Assembly: GCA_910578835.1 (NCBI GenBank)
Contig: CAJTSK010000008.1
Span: 1-64,000 of the forward strand
Length of the DNA: 64,000 nt
Source of the DNA: an uncultured Muribaculum sp.
GTDB taxonomy: Bacteria; Bacteroidota; Bacteroidia; Bacteroidales; Muribaculaceae
Direction: 5' to 3'
In this document: one piece after another, positions 34,184 through 43,993 of the stretch
Position numbering within the stretch: position 1 is the stretch's first letter
How the letters are laid out: each line of letters opens with the position of its first letter
The notes under the pieces: model-generated
Told to the model about the DNA's origin: nothing
Database searches by the model: none
What the model saw: the letters and a program-made list of their open reading frames with translations, nothing else
Position numbers and translations under genes: made by a program

Positions 34184-34555
34184 ATGAATGAGGATATAAA
34201 AAAAGAGCTTGGCAAAGATCCCGACGGTCTCCTGACCTACGAATATATCGCCAATCACATCAACTCAATTGACGATATAATCGGCGACCTTGTCGACAAC
34301 ATGATAACCGTTGACCACTCCGGTCAGTTCATCGTGAGCGCGGCGCGCTACCTGCATGCCATAGACCCGGAAAAATATGCCGGGGCAATCTCAACCCTTA
34401 TAACCGCAGCGATTGAAAAAGACCGTGAGCGCCGCTACATAGGCGACCTGCTGTCGCTTTGGGGCGATGACTATGCCGAACACGCCGCTACGCTGAGCGC
34501 CGGCGACGACAATTTCCGACGCATATACAAGCGCCTTTATCCTACAGGTATCTGA
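34184..34555 (+). CDS. Small conserved-looking hypothetical protein
   Basis: A 123-residue soluble, acidic, mainly helical protein. The start is the ATG at 34184 (MNEDIKKELGKDPDG). I do not recognise a domain. The segments INSIDDIIGDLVDNMI and YLHAIDPEKYAGAISTLITAAIEKDRERRYIGDL suggest an alpha-helical repeat-like fold. It has its own promoter and is followed after 12 bases by the cyclophilin lipoprotein gene, so the two may be co-transcribed. Confidence 0.75.
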   Translation: MNEDIKKELGKDPDGLLTYEYIANHINSIDDIIGDLVDNMITVDHSGQFIVSAARYLHAIDPEKYAGAISTLITAAIEKDRERRYIGDLLSLWGDDYAEHAATLSAGDDNFRRIYKRLYPTGI

Positions 34556-34567
34556 TTGCAAATAATT

Positions 34568-35446
34568 ATGCTACGACTACGAACTATCGGACTTCTGGCT
34601 GCGTTAAGCCTGTGGAGCGTGTCATGTTCACAGACTCGCCAATCTTCAATTGAACAAAACAACCTAAACACAACCGAAAACATGACTGAGAACAACAAAA
34701 ACGATGTCATCGTCAACATCTCAACTACCATGGGCGACATCAAGGTGCTCCTTTACGGCGACACCCCGAAACATCGCGACAATTTCTTGAAACTGGTCAA
34801 CGAAGGCTTTTACAACGGCACACTGTTTCATCGCGTAATCAACGAATTTATGGTACAGGCGGGTGACCCCGAGTCAAAAGACGCCCCCGCAGCAAAGCGT
34901 CTCGGCACAGGAGGTCCGGGCTACACGGTTGAGGCAGAGATTGTGTACCCCGAGCATTTCCATAAGCGTGGCGCGCTTGCCGCCGCACGTCAGGGCGACA
35001 ATGTGAACCCCGAAAGAAAATCGTCGGGCTCACAATTCTATATAGTCACAGGCAAAGCTTACTCTGAGGCTCAGCTCGCCCAGATGGAGAAGCAGATGCA
35101 GATGATGAAGCAACAAGACATATTCAACCGCCTCGCAACAGAGCGACGCGACTCGATAATGCAGCTGCGCCGCAACAATGACCGCGCCGGCATCCAGAAA
35201 CTACAGGAGGAACTGGTAGCGCTCACCGAGGCAGAAGCCGCAAAGAATCCTGCAAAATTCACCGACGCCCAGAAGAAGGCATATACCGGAACCGGCGGAA
35301 CACCGCATCTCGACGGACAGTACACCGTGTTTGGCGAAGTGCTTGAAGGTCTTGACGTGGTTGAAAAAATCGAGAAAGTGCCAACAATGCCTGGCGACCG
35401 TCCTAAAGAAGACGTGAAAATACTTAATATTACTGTCGAGAAATGA
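34568..35446 (+). CDS. Cyclophilin-type peptidyl-prolyl isomerase lipoprotein
   Basis: Peptidyl-prolyl cis-trans isomerase acting outside the cytoplasm; the 292-residue protein has a lipoprotein signal ending at Cys20 (SVSC). The start is the ATG at 34568. The cyclophilin core starts at about residue 48 (TTMGDIKVLLYGDTP) and shows FHRVINEFMVQAGDP and SSGSQFYIVTG. A charged helical insertion of about 70 residues (EAQLAQMEKQMQMMKQQD...) splits the core before GTPHLDGQYTVFGEV. The gene overlaps the next start codon by 4 bases (ATGA), so it is coupled to the M16 peptidase. Confidence 0.9.
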   Translation: MLRLRTIGLLAALSLWSVSCSQTRQSSIEQNNLNTTENMTENNKNDVIVNISTTMGDIKVLLYGDTPKHRDNFLKLVNEGFYNGTLFHRVINEFMVQAGDPESKDAPAAKRLGTGGPGYTVEAEIVYPEHFHKRGALAAARQGDNVNPERKSSGSQFYIVTGKAYSEAQLAQMEKQMQMMKQQDIFNRLATERRDSIMQLRRNNDRAGIQKLQEELVALTEAEAAKNPAKFTDAQKKAYTGTGGTPHLDGQYTVFGEVLEGLDVVEKIEKVPTMPGDRPKEDVKILNITVEK

Positions 35447-36675
35447 TTGAAACCAACCGCTTCACGCTTCCCAACGGGCTGCGGATAGTGCATAATCAGG
35501 ATAGTGCCACCGCCATGGTGGCACTAAACATATTATATAATGTAGGGAGTCGCGACGAAAGCCCTGAACTTACCGGTATGGCACACCTTTTTGAGCACCT
35601 GATGTTTGGCGGCTCGAAAAACATACCGGAATTTGACAAGGCGCTTGAAGATGCCGGGGGCACCAACAACGCGTGGACCAACTGCGACTTCACCAACTTC
35701 TATGACATCGTGCCCGCCCACAATGTGGAGACCGCATTCTGGCTTGAAAGCGACAGGATGAACGAGCTTGCATTCAGCGAGCGGTCGCTCGAAGTGCAGC
35801 GTCAGGTAGTGTGTGAGGAGTTCAAGCAGGTGTGTCTCAACCAGCCTTACGGCGACCTGTTTCACCATCTCTATGCCCTCGCCTATAAAAAACACCCCTA
35901 CCGCTTTCCGGTGATAGGCAAAGAGCTCTCCCATATCGAGAGAGTGACTATCAACGACGTGAAGTCATTTTTTTATCGTCACTATGCCCCAAACAACGCC
36001 GTGCTCGCCGTGACCGGCAACATCACATTTGACGAGACCCTGCGCCTCGCCGAGAAATGGTTTGGCAGCATCCCCTCGCGCGACATCCCCTCACGCGACT
36101 ACGCCGCCGAGCCACTCCAGACATCGCCCCGCAGGGAGGAGATGAGCGGGCGCGTGCCTCAGACAGTCATCTACAAAGCCTACCATATGCCCGGATATGC
36201 CGATGAAACCTATCCGGCATGTGATGTAATCACCGACCTCCTCTCGGCAGGACAGTCATCGCGCTTTTACAGGCGGCTGCTAATGGACACCGACATGTTT
36301 ACACGTGTCGATGCGTCAATCACCGGCACAGAAGAGCCGGGGTTGCTGCTGCTAAGCGCCCATCTGCGTGAAGGAGTCGACATTGAAGCAGCCGAAGCAG
36401 CCATTACTGACGGGGCCCGAAGCCTAATCTCCGAGCCGCCAAGCGACTATGAGCTGCAACGCGCCCTCAACCGGTTTGAGTCAAACCACACATTTGGCTG
36501 CATGAACTACGCCAACCTCGCCTCCCTGCTCGCACAAAGCGAAATGCGTGGTCAGGACATCAACAACATCGTTGCGCGACAGCGTGAAGTCACCCCCGCG
36601 ATGATAAGCGACACAGCCGCGACAATCCTTGTCCCTGACAACTCGTCGACACTCATTTACTCTCCGGCGAAGTGA
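35443..36675 (+). CDS. M16-family zinc peptidase
   Basis: Pitrilysin/M16-family metallopeptidase of 410 residues, the single-half size seen in processing-peptidase-like enzymes. The inverted zinc motif is intact: His48-x-x-Glu51-His52 in MAHLFEHLMFGG, with the distal Glu near 126 in VVCEEFKQ. The second domain continues to the end. No signal peptide is visible, so it is probably cytoplasmic. It overlaps the cyclophilin gene by 4 bases. Its substrate is unknown. Confidence 0.9.
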   Translation: MIETNRFTLPNGLRIVHNQDSATAMVALNILYNVGSRDESPELTGMAHLFEHLMFGGSKNIPEFDKALEDAGGTNNAWTNCDFTNFYDIVPAHNVETAFWLESDRMNELAFSERSLEVQRQVVCEEFKQVCLNQPYGDLFHHLYALAYKKHPYRFPVIGKELSHIERVTINDVKSFFYRHYAPNNAVLAVTGNITFDETLRLAEKWFGSIPSRDIPSRDYAAEPLQTSPRREEMSGRVPQTVIYKAYHMPGYADETYPACDVITDLLSAGQSSRFYRRLLMDTDMFTRVDASITGTEEPGLLLLSAHLREGVDIEAAEAAITDGARSLISEPPSDYELQRALNRFESNHTFGCMNYANLASLLAQSEMRGQDINNIVARQREVTPAMISDTAATILVPDNSSTLIYSPAK

Positions 36676-36725
36676 CATTTTTAATTTTTTTGACAATAAA
36701 TACCGTCAATTTTCAAAATTATACC

Positions 36726-36733
36726 TATATTTG
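36726..36733 (+). promoter_or_regulatory. Probable -7 element of the DUF349 gene
   Basis: TATATTTG on the plus strand, 68 bases before the DUF349 start codon, within the 126-base gap after the M16 gene. No good -33 element. Confidence 0.45.
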
Positions 36734-36801
36734 AAACCTGATAACATTCCGACAGCGTTAACCACTGTCTGATGCAAGTATAAAATAATTATAATACAAC
36801 T

Positions 36802-38643
36802 ATGGAATTGCGTGAACAATCCCAGGCGGCAGAAAACACCGCACAGGATTTAACCTTGAACGAAGAAGCCATGGAGGCTCCTGAACAAATCGAAGAGAAT
36901 GTAGAAATTGAAATCACCGGCGAAACTGTGGCCGACCACGGAAAGGCGATGACCAAGGAGGACATTGTAGCCTCTCTGGAGGGTATCAGCGAAAAAGACG
37001 GTGCCGACATTTCTCGCGAGGAAGTCTCGTCACTCCGACAGCATTTCCACGCAATCCGTAAAAGCGAGCTTGCCGCTGAAAAACAGGCTTTTCTCGAAAA
37101 AGGCAATGAAGAGGCGGCTTTCGCCCCGATGCCCGACGAGCTGGAAGAGCGTTTCCACAAGCTTATCGACACTATCAAAGAGAAAAAAGCACAGTATGTA
37201 GCTGCAGTGGAAGCAGAGCGCAAGGCTAATCTCGACAAAAAACTCGCCATAATAGATGAGCTGGGAAAAATGGCTGAGGACACCGACAATGTAAATCGTC
37301 TTTTCCCCCGGTTCCGTGAATTGACACAGGAATTCAAGTCAGTAGGCGATGTACCGCCAACCGACATGACCGACCTTTACCGCAACTACTCGGCTGCCGT
37401 AGAGCGTTTCTACGACCAGCTTAAAATCAATAAAGACCTTCGCGACTACGACTTCAAGAAAAATCTTGAGCAAAAGCAACTTCTTATCGACGAGGCTGAA
37501 AAGCTTGCCGAAGAAGAAGATGTGATTATCGCATTCCGCCGTCTTCAGGAACTACACGACAAATGGCGCGAGATAGGTCCCGTGGCAAAGGAGATGCGCG
37601 ATGAAATCTGGAACAAGTTTAAAGATGCATCGGCAGCGGTCAACAAGCGTTACCAGACATTCTTCGAGGAGCGCAAGGCTCGCGAACGCGAAAATGAAGA
37701 GAAGAAGACAGCCATATGTGAGCGAGTAGAGGCTCTGAACTTTGACAACGTAAAGAGCTACGCCGCATGGGACCAGCTCACAAAAGAGATACTTGCCGCA
37801 CAGGAAGACTGGAAAAAGCTCGGGTTTGCATCAAAGAAGGTCAACAACCAGCTATTTGCCCGCTTCAGGGAAACCTGCGACAAATTTTTCGCAAAAAAGG
37901 CAGAATATTTCAGGACTATGCGCGACAGCCATGCCGCCAACCTTGAAAAGAAAACAGCGCTCTGCGAACGCGCCGAAGCCCTCAAGGAGAGCAACGACTG
38001 GAAAAAGACAGCCGATGAGCTTGTAGCGCTCCAAAAAGAGTGGAAGACCGTAGGTCCGGTTGAGAAAAAGCATAGCGATGCCATATGGCAGCGTTTCCAG
38101 ACCGCATGTGACTACTTCTTTGACCGCAGGAAAAAAGCTACTTCAGGCACACGCAAGACCGAGCAGGCAAATCTGCGTCAGAAACAGGAAATCATAAGCA
38201 CCCTCAAGGCAATCACCGACGAGACTCCCCGTGAAGAGGCGATAAAGACAGTCAAAGAGCTGTCGGCAAAGTGGCAGACTATCGGACACGTACCCTTCAA
38301 AGAAAAAGATAAGGTGTATGAAGCATACCGCGCTGCCGTAAATGACCTCTATGAACGCTTCGACATCAAAGAGACCCGCGCCGCGATGGCTAACTTCGCC
38401 GACAATATCAACGAAATCTCCGGCGATGAAAACAAGCTTTACCGCGAACGCGAACGTCTGGTGCGCGCTTTTGAGCAAAAACGCAGCGAATTGAAAACCT
38501 ACGAAAATAATATGGGTTTCTTCAGCGTTAAATCTAAAAGCGGCAACTCACTGCTACGCGACATGGAGCGTAAAATGCAGCGAATCAAGGAGGACATCGC
38601 TACTCTTGAAGAGAAAATCAAACTGATTGACAGCAAGCTGTAA
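36802..38643 (+). CDS. DUF349 repeat protein
   Basis: A 613-residue, highly charged, almost wholly helical cytoplasmic protein built of about five DUF349 repeats (about residues 110-520), each with the recurring pattern L-x(3)W-K-x-(I/V/L)-G, e.g. EFKSVGDVPP, KWREIGPVAK, DWKKLGFASKK, EWKTVGPVEK and KWQTIGHVPF. An acidic N-terminal tail of about 90 residues precedes them and a coiled coil ends the protein (KMQRIKEDIATLEEKIKLI). DUF349 proteins are universal in Bacteroidetes; their biochemical role is unknown to me. The gene is monocistronic, with a terminator directly behind it. Confidence 0.9.
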   Translation: MELREQSQAAENTAQDLTLNEEAMEAPEQIEENVEIEITGETVADHGKAMTKEDIVASLEGISEKDGADISREEVSSLRQHFHAIRKSELAAEKQAFLEKGNEEAAFAPMPDELEERFHKLIDTIKEKKAQYVAAVEAERKANLDKKLAIIDELGKMAEDTDNVNRLFPRFRELTQEFKSVGDVPPTDMTDLYRNYSAAVERFYDQLKINKDLRDYDFKKNLEQKQLLIDEAEKLAEEEDVIIAFRRLQELHDKWREIGPVAKEMRDEIWNKFKDASAAVNKRYQTFFEERKARERENEEKKTAICERVEALNFDNVKSYAAWDQLTKEILAAQEDWKKLGFASKKVNNQLFARFRETCDKFFAKKAEYFRTMRDSHAANLEKKTALCERAEALKESNDWKKTADELVALQKEWKTVGPVEKKHSDAIWQRFQTACDYFFDRRKKATSGTRKTEQANLRQKQEIISTLKAITDETPREEAIKTVKELSAKWQTIGHVPFKEKDKVYEAYRAAVNDLYERFDIKETRAAMANFADNINEISGDENKLYRERERLVRAFEQKRSELKTYENNMGFFSVKSKSGNSLLRDMERKMQRIKEDIATLEEKIKLIDSKL

Positions 38644-38664
38644 TAGCACTGTCGTTATGATACC

Positions 38665-38702
38665 AAAGAGCGCCTCCGCTATGATGTGGGTGCGCTCTTT
38701 TG
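38665..38702 (+). terminator. Intrinsic terminator after the DUF349 gene
   Basis: Perfect 9-bp arms AAAGAGCGC (38665-38673) and GCGCTCTTT (38692-38700) run into TTTTG. The stem lies 22 bases after the stop codon and its T-run overlaps the first possible start codon of the sugar transferase. Confidence 0.82.
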
Positions 38703-40124
38703 TTAGACAATCATCATAAAACCCCAATATACGGCAAAGTGTTAAGGAAAGGGAAATATGGCAAATATCTGCACGTCATCGAGAGTCTGCTCGGATTCGC
38801 GGTGGTGAATCTTGCATTTCTGATTGCCACGCTGTCGGATAAAGAAGTGCTTGGATTCAGATGGAAGGTGACTTTACTAATCGTAAATGTATGTTACCTG
38901 CCGGTGGTGTTTTACCGCTCGCGTTATCCACAGGGAAGAGCGCTCCATCTTGACATTATCGCCAAAAACGCGATTGCCGCCGTAGGTATCCACGCCCTCT
39001 TTTTCTTTTCAATCCTGGCATTTCTCAACTCTTGGGTAGACAACATGTCATTTTACCTCTGGTTTTATGGCATATTGGTGATACTGCTTCCTCTCGGCTG
39101 GGCACTGACCCGCCTGTCGCTCAAGTATTTCCGCCGCAACGGCATAAACTCGGCAAACGCGGTGATAATCGGTTCGGGGGAGAGCGCCATTCGCCTGCGT
39201 GACGCCATGCGTTCCGACCCCGGCTACGGCTACCGTTTCATGGGATTCTTTGACAACGACACCACCAATGCCGAGGCTCTCGGAAGTGAATATCTCGGCA
39301 CAATAGACTCGCTTGAAGACTTCATGAACCGCGAGCCGGTCAATGAAGTCTACTATACCCTCTCGGGAGAAGACCACGAGACCCTTCGCCGATGTGTGAG
39401 ATATTCCGACAATCATGTGGCACAATTCTACTATGTGCCTCAGCTCAACCAATATGTAAGCCGTGTCAGCGAGCTGTCCAATATCGGCAAAGTACCAATA
39501 CTGAATATACGCGAGAATCCACTCAAACGCATATCCAACCGCTACCTTAAGCGAGGCTTTGACCTGGTATTCTCCTCAGCGTTTCTCTTATTATCGCCGA
39601 TAGTGTTTCTCCCCATCGCCATCGCGATAAAAGTCACTTCGCCCGGACCGGTATTCTTTAAGCAGAAGCGCACAGGATATCTCGGCAAAGACTTCAACTG
39701 CCTGAAATTCCGCACCATGCAGGTCAACACCACGAGCGACACCCAGCAAGCGGTAAGACAGGACCCCCGAGTAACAAAAATCGGAAATTTCTTGCGACGC
39801 ACAAGCCTTGACGAACTTCCTCAGTTTATCAATGTGTGGCTCGGCGACATGTCGGTCGTCGGTCCGCGCCCCCATATGATTAAGCACACCGCCGACTACA
39901 GCAAACTCATCGACAAGTATATGCTGCGCCACCTCATAAAGCCCGGCATCACTGGATGGGCGCAGATAAACGGGTTTCGCGGACAGACCGAGGAACTGTG
40001 GCAGATGGAAAAGCGTGTCGAGCATGATGTGTGGTATATCGAAAACTGGAATTTCTTCCTCGACATCAAGATAATAATATTGACGGCAGTAAACATGTTT
40101 CGCGGTGACGACAATGCATTCTGA
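38700..40124 (+). CDS. Polyprenyl-phosphate hexose-1-phosphate transferase (WcaJ/WbaP type)
   Basis: Membrane enzyme that starts surface polysaccharide synthesis by moving a sugar phosphate to undecaprenyl phosphate. The 474-residue protein has four N-terminal helices, a nucleotide-binding-like central domain (ANAVIIGSGESAIRLRDAM near 150) and the C-terminal catalytic domain with the KRGFDLVFSSAFLLL membrane segment, SPGPVFFKQKRTGYLGK, KFRTM and DELPQFINVWLGDMSVVGP. The start is unsettled: the frame opens after a TGA at 38682, the TTG at 38700 lies in the terminator T-run, and a GTG at 38739 is a good alternative. Sugar specificity cannot be told from sequence. No other polysaccharide genes lie nearby. 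Confidence 0.88.
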   Translation: MLDNHHKTPIYGKVLRKGKYGKYLHVIESLLGFAVVNLAFLIATLSDKEVLGFRWKVTLLIVNVCYLPVVFYRSRYPQGRALHLDIIAKNAIAAVGIHALFFFSILAFLNSWVDNMSFYLWFYGILVILLPLGWALTRLSLKYFRRNGINSANAVIIGSGESAIRLRDAMRSDPGYGYRFMGFFDNDTTNAEALGSEYLGTIDSLEDFMNREPVNEVYYTLSGEDHETLRRCVRYSDNHVAQFYYVPQLNQYVSRVSELSNIGKVPILNIRENPLKRISNRYLKRGFDLVFSSAFLLLSPIVFLPIAIAIKVTSPGPVFFKQKRTGYLGKDFNCLKFRTMQVNTTSDTQQAVRQDPRVTKIGNFLRRTSLDELPQFINVWLGDMSVVGPRPHMIKHTADYSKLIDKYMLRHLIKPGITGWAQINGFRGQTEELWQMEKRVEHDVWYIENWNFFLDIKIIILTAVNMFRGDDNAF

Positions 40125-41940
40125 TAAGCCCACGCCACAGTCTGATGTAACTATCCGGGCAAAAGCACTACTTAACCGTTTTTACGGATATCGCGATTTC
40201 CGTCCCGGTCAGCTCGACATTATAAAATCAATAATGTCGGGACGCGACACACTTGTGCTTATGCCCACCGGTGGAGGAAAGTCAATCTGCTACCAGATTC
40301 CGGCAATGCTTGGCGAAGGCTGCACAATAGTGGTGTCGCCTCTCATATCCCTTATGAAAGACCAGGTTAGCGGACTGAACGCCAACGGCATTCCCGCGGC
40401 GGCAATCAACAGCAACAACGCTGAGATTGACAACCAGACTGCACTGCGCGAGGCGATGCGGGGCAAGATAAAGCTGCTATACATGTCGCCCGAACGCCTT
40501 ATGCTCGAAATGGAGCATGTCGACTTCCGCGGCTGGGTCGACCTTTTTGCCATCGACGAGGCTCACTGCATCTCACAGTGGGGACATGACTTCCGCCCCG
40601 AGTATGCCGCTTTAGGACTGATTAAGAACCGCATGGGTAAAATTCCGGTTATGGCTCTGACCGCCACCGCCGACAAGCTCACACGCGACGACATAGTGCG
40701 CCAGCTTTCCCTTGCCGACCCATATATATACATCTCGTCATTTGACCGTCCCAACCTGTCACTGCGAGTAATGGCGTCACCCCCTAAAAAGCAAAAGATT
40801 GCTTACATAAGCAGGTTGATTGACCGTTACCCCGACGACTCAGGCATAGTCTACACCCTCAGCCGCAAAGGCGCGGAGACTGTCAATGCCGAACTGCAGC
40901 TAAAAGGCTACAAAAGCATCGTCTACCATGCCGGACTCTCAGCCTCCGAGCGTGACCGCGCCCAGGAGATGTTTATCAACGGCGAGGTACAGGCAGTGTG
41001 TGCCACCGTTGCATTCGGCATGGGCATAGACAAGAGCAACATACGCTGGGTAGTGCATTACAACATGCCACGCAACATAGAGAGCTATTATCAGGAGATA
41101 GGCAGAGCCGGCCGCGACGGGCTGAAAGCGGAAACCACCCTCTTCTACTCCTATGCCGACGTCGCCACCCTCCAGAGCTTTATAAATGAATCGGGACAAC
41201 AAGAGATAAATTCCGAGAAACTAAAGCGCATGATGGATTATTGCGAGAGCCAGATATGCCGCCGGCGCATGTTGCTGAGCTATTTCAACGAAGTGCTCGA
41301 CCATGACTGCCACAACTGCGATGTGTGCCTGTCGCCACCCGACCGCTTCGACGGTACTGTCCCGGCGCAGATGGCGTTGAGCGCGATAGTGCGCACCGGT
41401 GAGAAAGCGGGCAAACAGATGATTATCGACATACTTCGCGGCTCGGCACGTGCCGAGCTCATCAAACTCCAATACGACAAACTCAAGACCTACGGTGTAG
41501 GCAGGATGATTTCATTTGCCGAATGGAGTGAATATGTATCGCAGCTCATCCAGCTCGGTGCCATCGACATAGCTTACGATGAATCCAACCATCTGAAGCT
41601 AACCACCTACGGGCAAAAAATACTGAAAAGCGAGGTAAAAGTAATGCTCGCGCGCCCTCACAAAGAGCCGGGCGAGAAAAAATCATCGGCAAAGAAGAAA
41701 AAAGCCGAGCCTGTCAATCCCGCCGAAAAACTTTTCAGCGAGCTGAAGAGCCTCCGGAAGGAGATTGCCACGCGCGAGGGAATACCCCCCTACCTCGTGT
41801 TTACCGACAAGACCCTCATGGACATGGTGAAACGCCGTCCGGTCACCATGAACGAGTTTATCCAGGTCGAGGGTGTAGGCGAGCGTAAATGCGTAAAATA
41901 TTGGGCGCCATTCACTTCTCTGATAAAAAATTTCATTTAG
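40114..41940 (+). CDS. recQ: ATP-dependent DNA helicase RecQ
   Basis: 3'-5' DNA helicase for recombination and replication-fork repair, 608 residues from the ATG at 40114 (a GTG 9 bases upstream is less likely). Motifs: FRPGQLDII, Walker A MPTGGGKS, DEAHCISQWGHDFRPEY, YQEIGRAGRDG (motif VI), the zinc-binding Cys set (CESQICRRR...CHNCDVC) and a C-terminal HRDC domain (about 530-608, YLVFTDKTLMDM). It overlaps the end of the sugar-transferase gene by 11 bases and precedes the Crp-like gene by 3. Confidence 0.95.
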   Translation: MHSDKPTPQSDVTIRAKALLNRFYGYRDFRPGQLDIIKSIMSGRDTLVLMPTGGGKSICYQIPAMLGEGCTIVVSPLISLMKDQVSGLNANGIPAAAINSNNAEIDNQTALREAMRGKIKLLYMSPERLMLEMEHVDFRGWVDLFAIDEAHCISQWGHDFRPEYAALGLIKNRMGKIPVMALTATADKLTRDDIVRQLSLADPYIYISSFDRPNLSLRVMASPPKKQKIAYISRLIDRYPDDSGIVYTLSRKGAETVNAELQLKGYKSIVYHAGLSASERDRAQEMFINGEVQAVCATVAFGMGIDKSNIRWVVHYNMPRNIESYYQEIGRAGRDGLKAETTLFYSYADVATLQSFINESGQQEINSEKLKRMMDYCESQICRRRMLLSYFNEVLDHDCHNCDVCLSPPDRFDGTVPAQMALSAIVRTGEKAGKQMIIDILRGSARAELIKLQYDKLKTYGVGRMISFAEWSEYVSQLIQLGAIDIAYDESNHLKLTTYGQKILKSEVKVMLARPHKEPGEKKSSAKKKKAEPVNPAEKLFSELKSLRKEIATREGIPPYLVFTDKTLMDMVKRRPVTMNEFIQVEGVGERKCVKYWAPFTSLIKNFI

Positions 41941-41943
41941 CAT

Positions 41944-42522
41944 ATGCCACATCCTCTCGACACGCTAAGAGACATCTTCAACCTGTCGCCCGACTTTATC
42001 GAAAAGCTAAGGTCAAAAATCAAGGAGATGCACATGCCGAAAGGCTCGACCATAGACGGAAATAAAAATGTACAGCAAAACACTTACTATATCCGCCGCG
42101 GTGCCGCACGCGCCTACTACACCAAAGATGGCAAGGAACATACCATGTCATTTGCATTTAACGACGAGTACATCATGACCCATGTAGTATTGAAGTCGGG
42201 TGACATTCCGCTGTCAATCAAGTTCATGGAAGATTCCGATATAATAGCGATACCAGTGAGGGCACTCACCCGCGAGATGAAACACGATGCCGGGGCAAAC
42301 ATGCTCGAAGCCTCGATGCTGCTCAACTCATCGCTCGCCATCTACAATACCTACCTCGAAGAGCGTATCTACACGCTACAATGCCTTGACGCAGTTGAAC
42401 GATACAAGTGGGTGCTTCAACGCTATCCGCGACTGCTCGAATATGCCACCATAACCCAGATTGCATCCTATCTCGGGGTCACACGCGAGACCCTTTACCG
42501 CATAAGGTCAGGAAAATATTAG
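41944..42522 (+). CDS. Crp/Fnr-family transcriptional regulator
   Basis: A 192-residue cytoplasmic regulator with an N-terminal cyclic-nucleotide-binding-like beta domain (about 20-115; NTYYIRRGAARAYYTKDG) and a short C-terminal winged-helix segment with the recognition helix near 173-190 (TQIASYLGVTRETLYRIR). The residues that bind cAMP in Crp are not evident, so it may have another or no ligand. It sits 3 bases after recQ, so it is likely co-transcribed with it; targets unknown. Confidence 0.88.
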   Translation: MPHPLDTLRDIFNLSPDFIEKLRSKIKEMHMPKGSTIDGNKNVQQNTYYIRRGAARAYYTKDGKEHTMSFAFNDEYIMTHVVLKSGDIPLSIKFMEDSDIIAIPVRALTREMKHDAGANMLEASMLLNSSLAIYNTYLEERIYTLQCLDAVERYKWVLQRYPRLLEYATITQIASYLGVTRETLYRIRSGKY

Positions 42523-42696
42523 AACACGTTCGCCTAATATTTATTAACACCGGGAGCTGTCAAGCGTTAACAAATATTGGAGAAAGTGGTCTTAATATGT
42601 TAAAAGCTACGGTCTAAAATCTTTAAAATGATTTAATAATATTTAAATCCCGACAAGAATATGACATTTATCATATTCTTTCCCATTATTCGTGTC

Positions 42697-42704
42697 TAAC
42701 TTTG
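42697..42704 (+). promoter_or_regulatory. Probable -7 element of the RND efflux operon
   Basis: TAACTTTG on the plus strand, 55 bases before the adaptor start. The 237-base gap 42523-42759 is AT-rich and otherwise shows nothing I can support. Confidence 0.55.
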
Positions 42705-42759
42705 CAGCAAGTTTTATAATAGTTTACAATATAAATAGGGAAAAGATAAGACACTAATA

Positions 42760-43941
42760 ATGAAAAGTATGAAATTTAATGCAGCAAAGACAGCCGGAAT
42801 GGCTCTCGCAACCGCAACAGTGCTATGCATGACCGCATGCGGCGGCCAACAGCAACAAGCTCAGGCACCTGCGCCTGAAATCGCAACAATTACTGTCGAT
42901 TATGGAAATTCAAATCTTGAAAGTGCATTCCCCGCAACAATAAAAGGGCGTACCGACATTGACATCCGCCCGCAGGTAACCGGATTCATCACTAAAGTGC
43001 ATGTTGACGAAGGTCAGCAGGTAAAAAAGGGACAAGTATTATTCACTCTTGACCAGGTACAGTTTCAGGCTGCTGTTGACCAGGCTCTTGCATCTGTAAA
43101 AGTAGCAGAGACCGGAGTGGCAACCGCTCAGCTTACCGCCGACAACAAGCGCACACTTTTTGACAAAAACATCATCAGCGAGTATGAATGGCAGATGGCG
43201 GCAAACGCCCTTGCCCAGGCAAAGGCACAGCTTGCCCAGGCTCAGGCCAATCTGGTTAATGCCCGCAAAAACCTTGCCTATACTACCGTAACCTCTCCGA
43301 GCGACGGTGTAGTCGGTTCTATACCCAACCGTGAAGGCTCACTCGCCTCACCCTCTTCAGCTCAACCGCTTACCACAGTCAGCGACAACTCAGAGGTATA
43401 TGCTTACTTCTCGCTCAACGAAAAAGACATACTTGACCTCACCGAAAACGGTGCAAAGTCGCTCAATGCAAGCATAAGCCAGATGCCTGAAGTGACCCTC
43501 CGCCTTGCCAATGGCGAAATCTACCCCCAGAAAGGTAAGGTAGCCACTGTATCAGGCGTCATCGACAACACTACCGGCGCGGCAACAGTGCGCGCACTGT
43601 TCGACAACAAGAGCGGCATGCTTCGCAGCGGTTCAACCGGTCAGGTGCTCGTCCCCAACAACTTCGAGCAGGTAATCCTCATACCTCAGGGAGCAACCAA
43701 CGAGCTTCAGAACATCCGTTTCGCATATGTTGTCAACGACAGCAACAAGGTCGTAGCCACCCCGATTCAGGTATCGGAAATCAGCGACGGCAAAAACTTC
43801 ATCGTGACCTCCGGTCTTAAGCCCGGACAGCGCATTGCTGTGGAAGGTATCGGCACAAAGGTACGCGACGGCATCACAATCGTTCCTGTCGACGCTGCAG
43901 CCCAGCAGCAGGCACAACCTCAGGCAGCTCAGCAGCAGTAA
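42760..43941 (+). CDS. RND efflux periplasmic adaptor lipoprotein
   Basis: Membrane-fusion (HlyD/AcrA-type) subunit that links the inner-membrane pump with the outer-membrane channel. The 393-residue protein has a lipoprotein signal ending at Cys27 (CMTACGG) and a Gln/Ala/Pro-rich linker. The split lipoyl domain follows (IDIRPQVTGFITKVHVDEGQQVKKGQ and YTTVTSPSDGVVGSIPNREG, quoted in parts), around a helical hairpin (AQAKAQLAQAQANLVNARKN), then beta-barrel and membrane-proximal domains. The C-terminus is Gln-rich. First gene of an adaptor-pump-channel operon. Confidence 0.93.
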   Translation: MKSMKFNAAKTAGMALATATVLCMTACGGQQQQAQAPAPEIATITVDYGNSNLESAFPATIKGRTDIDIRPQVTGFITKVHVDEGQQVKKGQVLFTLDQVQFQAAVDQALASVKVAETGVATAQLTADNKRTLFDKNIISEYEWQMAANALAQAKAQLAQAQANLVNARKNLAYTTVTSPSDGVVGSIPNREGSLASPSSAQPLTTVSDNSEVYAYFSLNEKDILDLTENGAKSLNASISQMPEVTLRLANGEIYPQKGKVATVSGVIDNTTGAATVRALFDNKSGMLRSGSTGQVLVPNNFEQVILIPQGATNELQNIRFAYVVNDSNKVVATPIQVSEISDGKNFIVTSGLKPGQRIAVEGIGTKVRDGITIVPVDAAAQQQAQPQAAQQQ

Positions 43942-43993
43942 TAACAGCTGAGTCTATATTTCCTCAAAAAGTTATCATAACTACCACTCTGAC

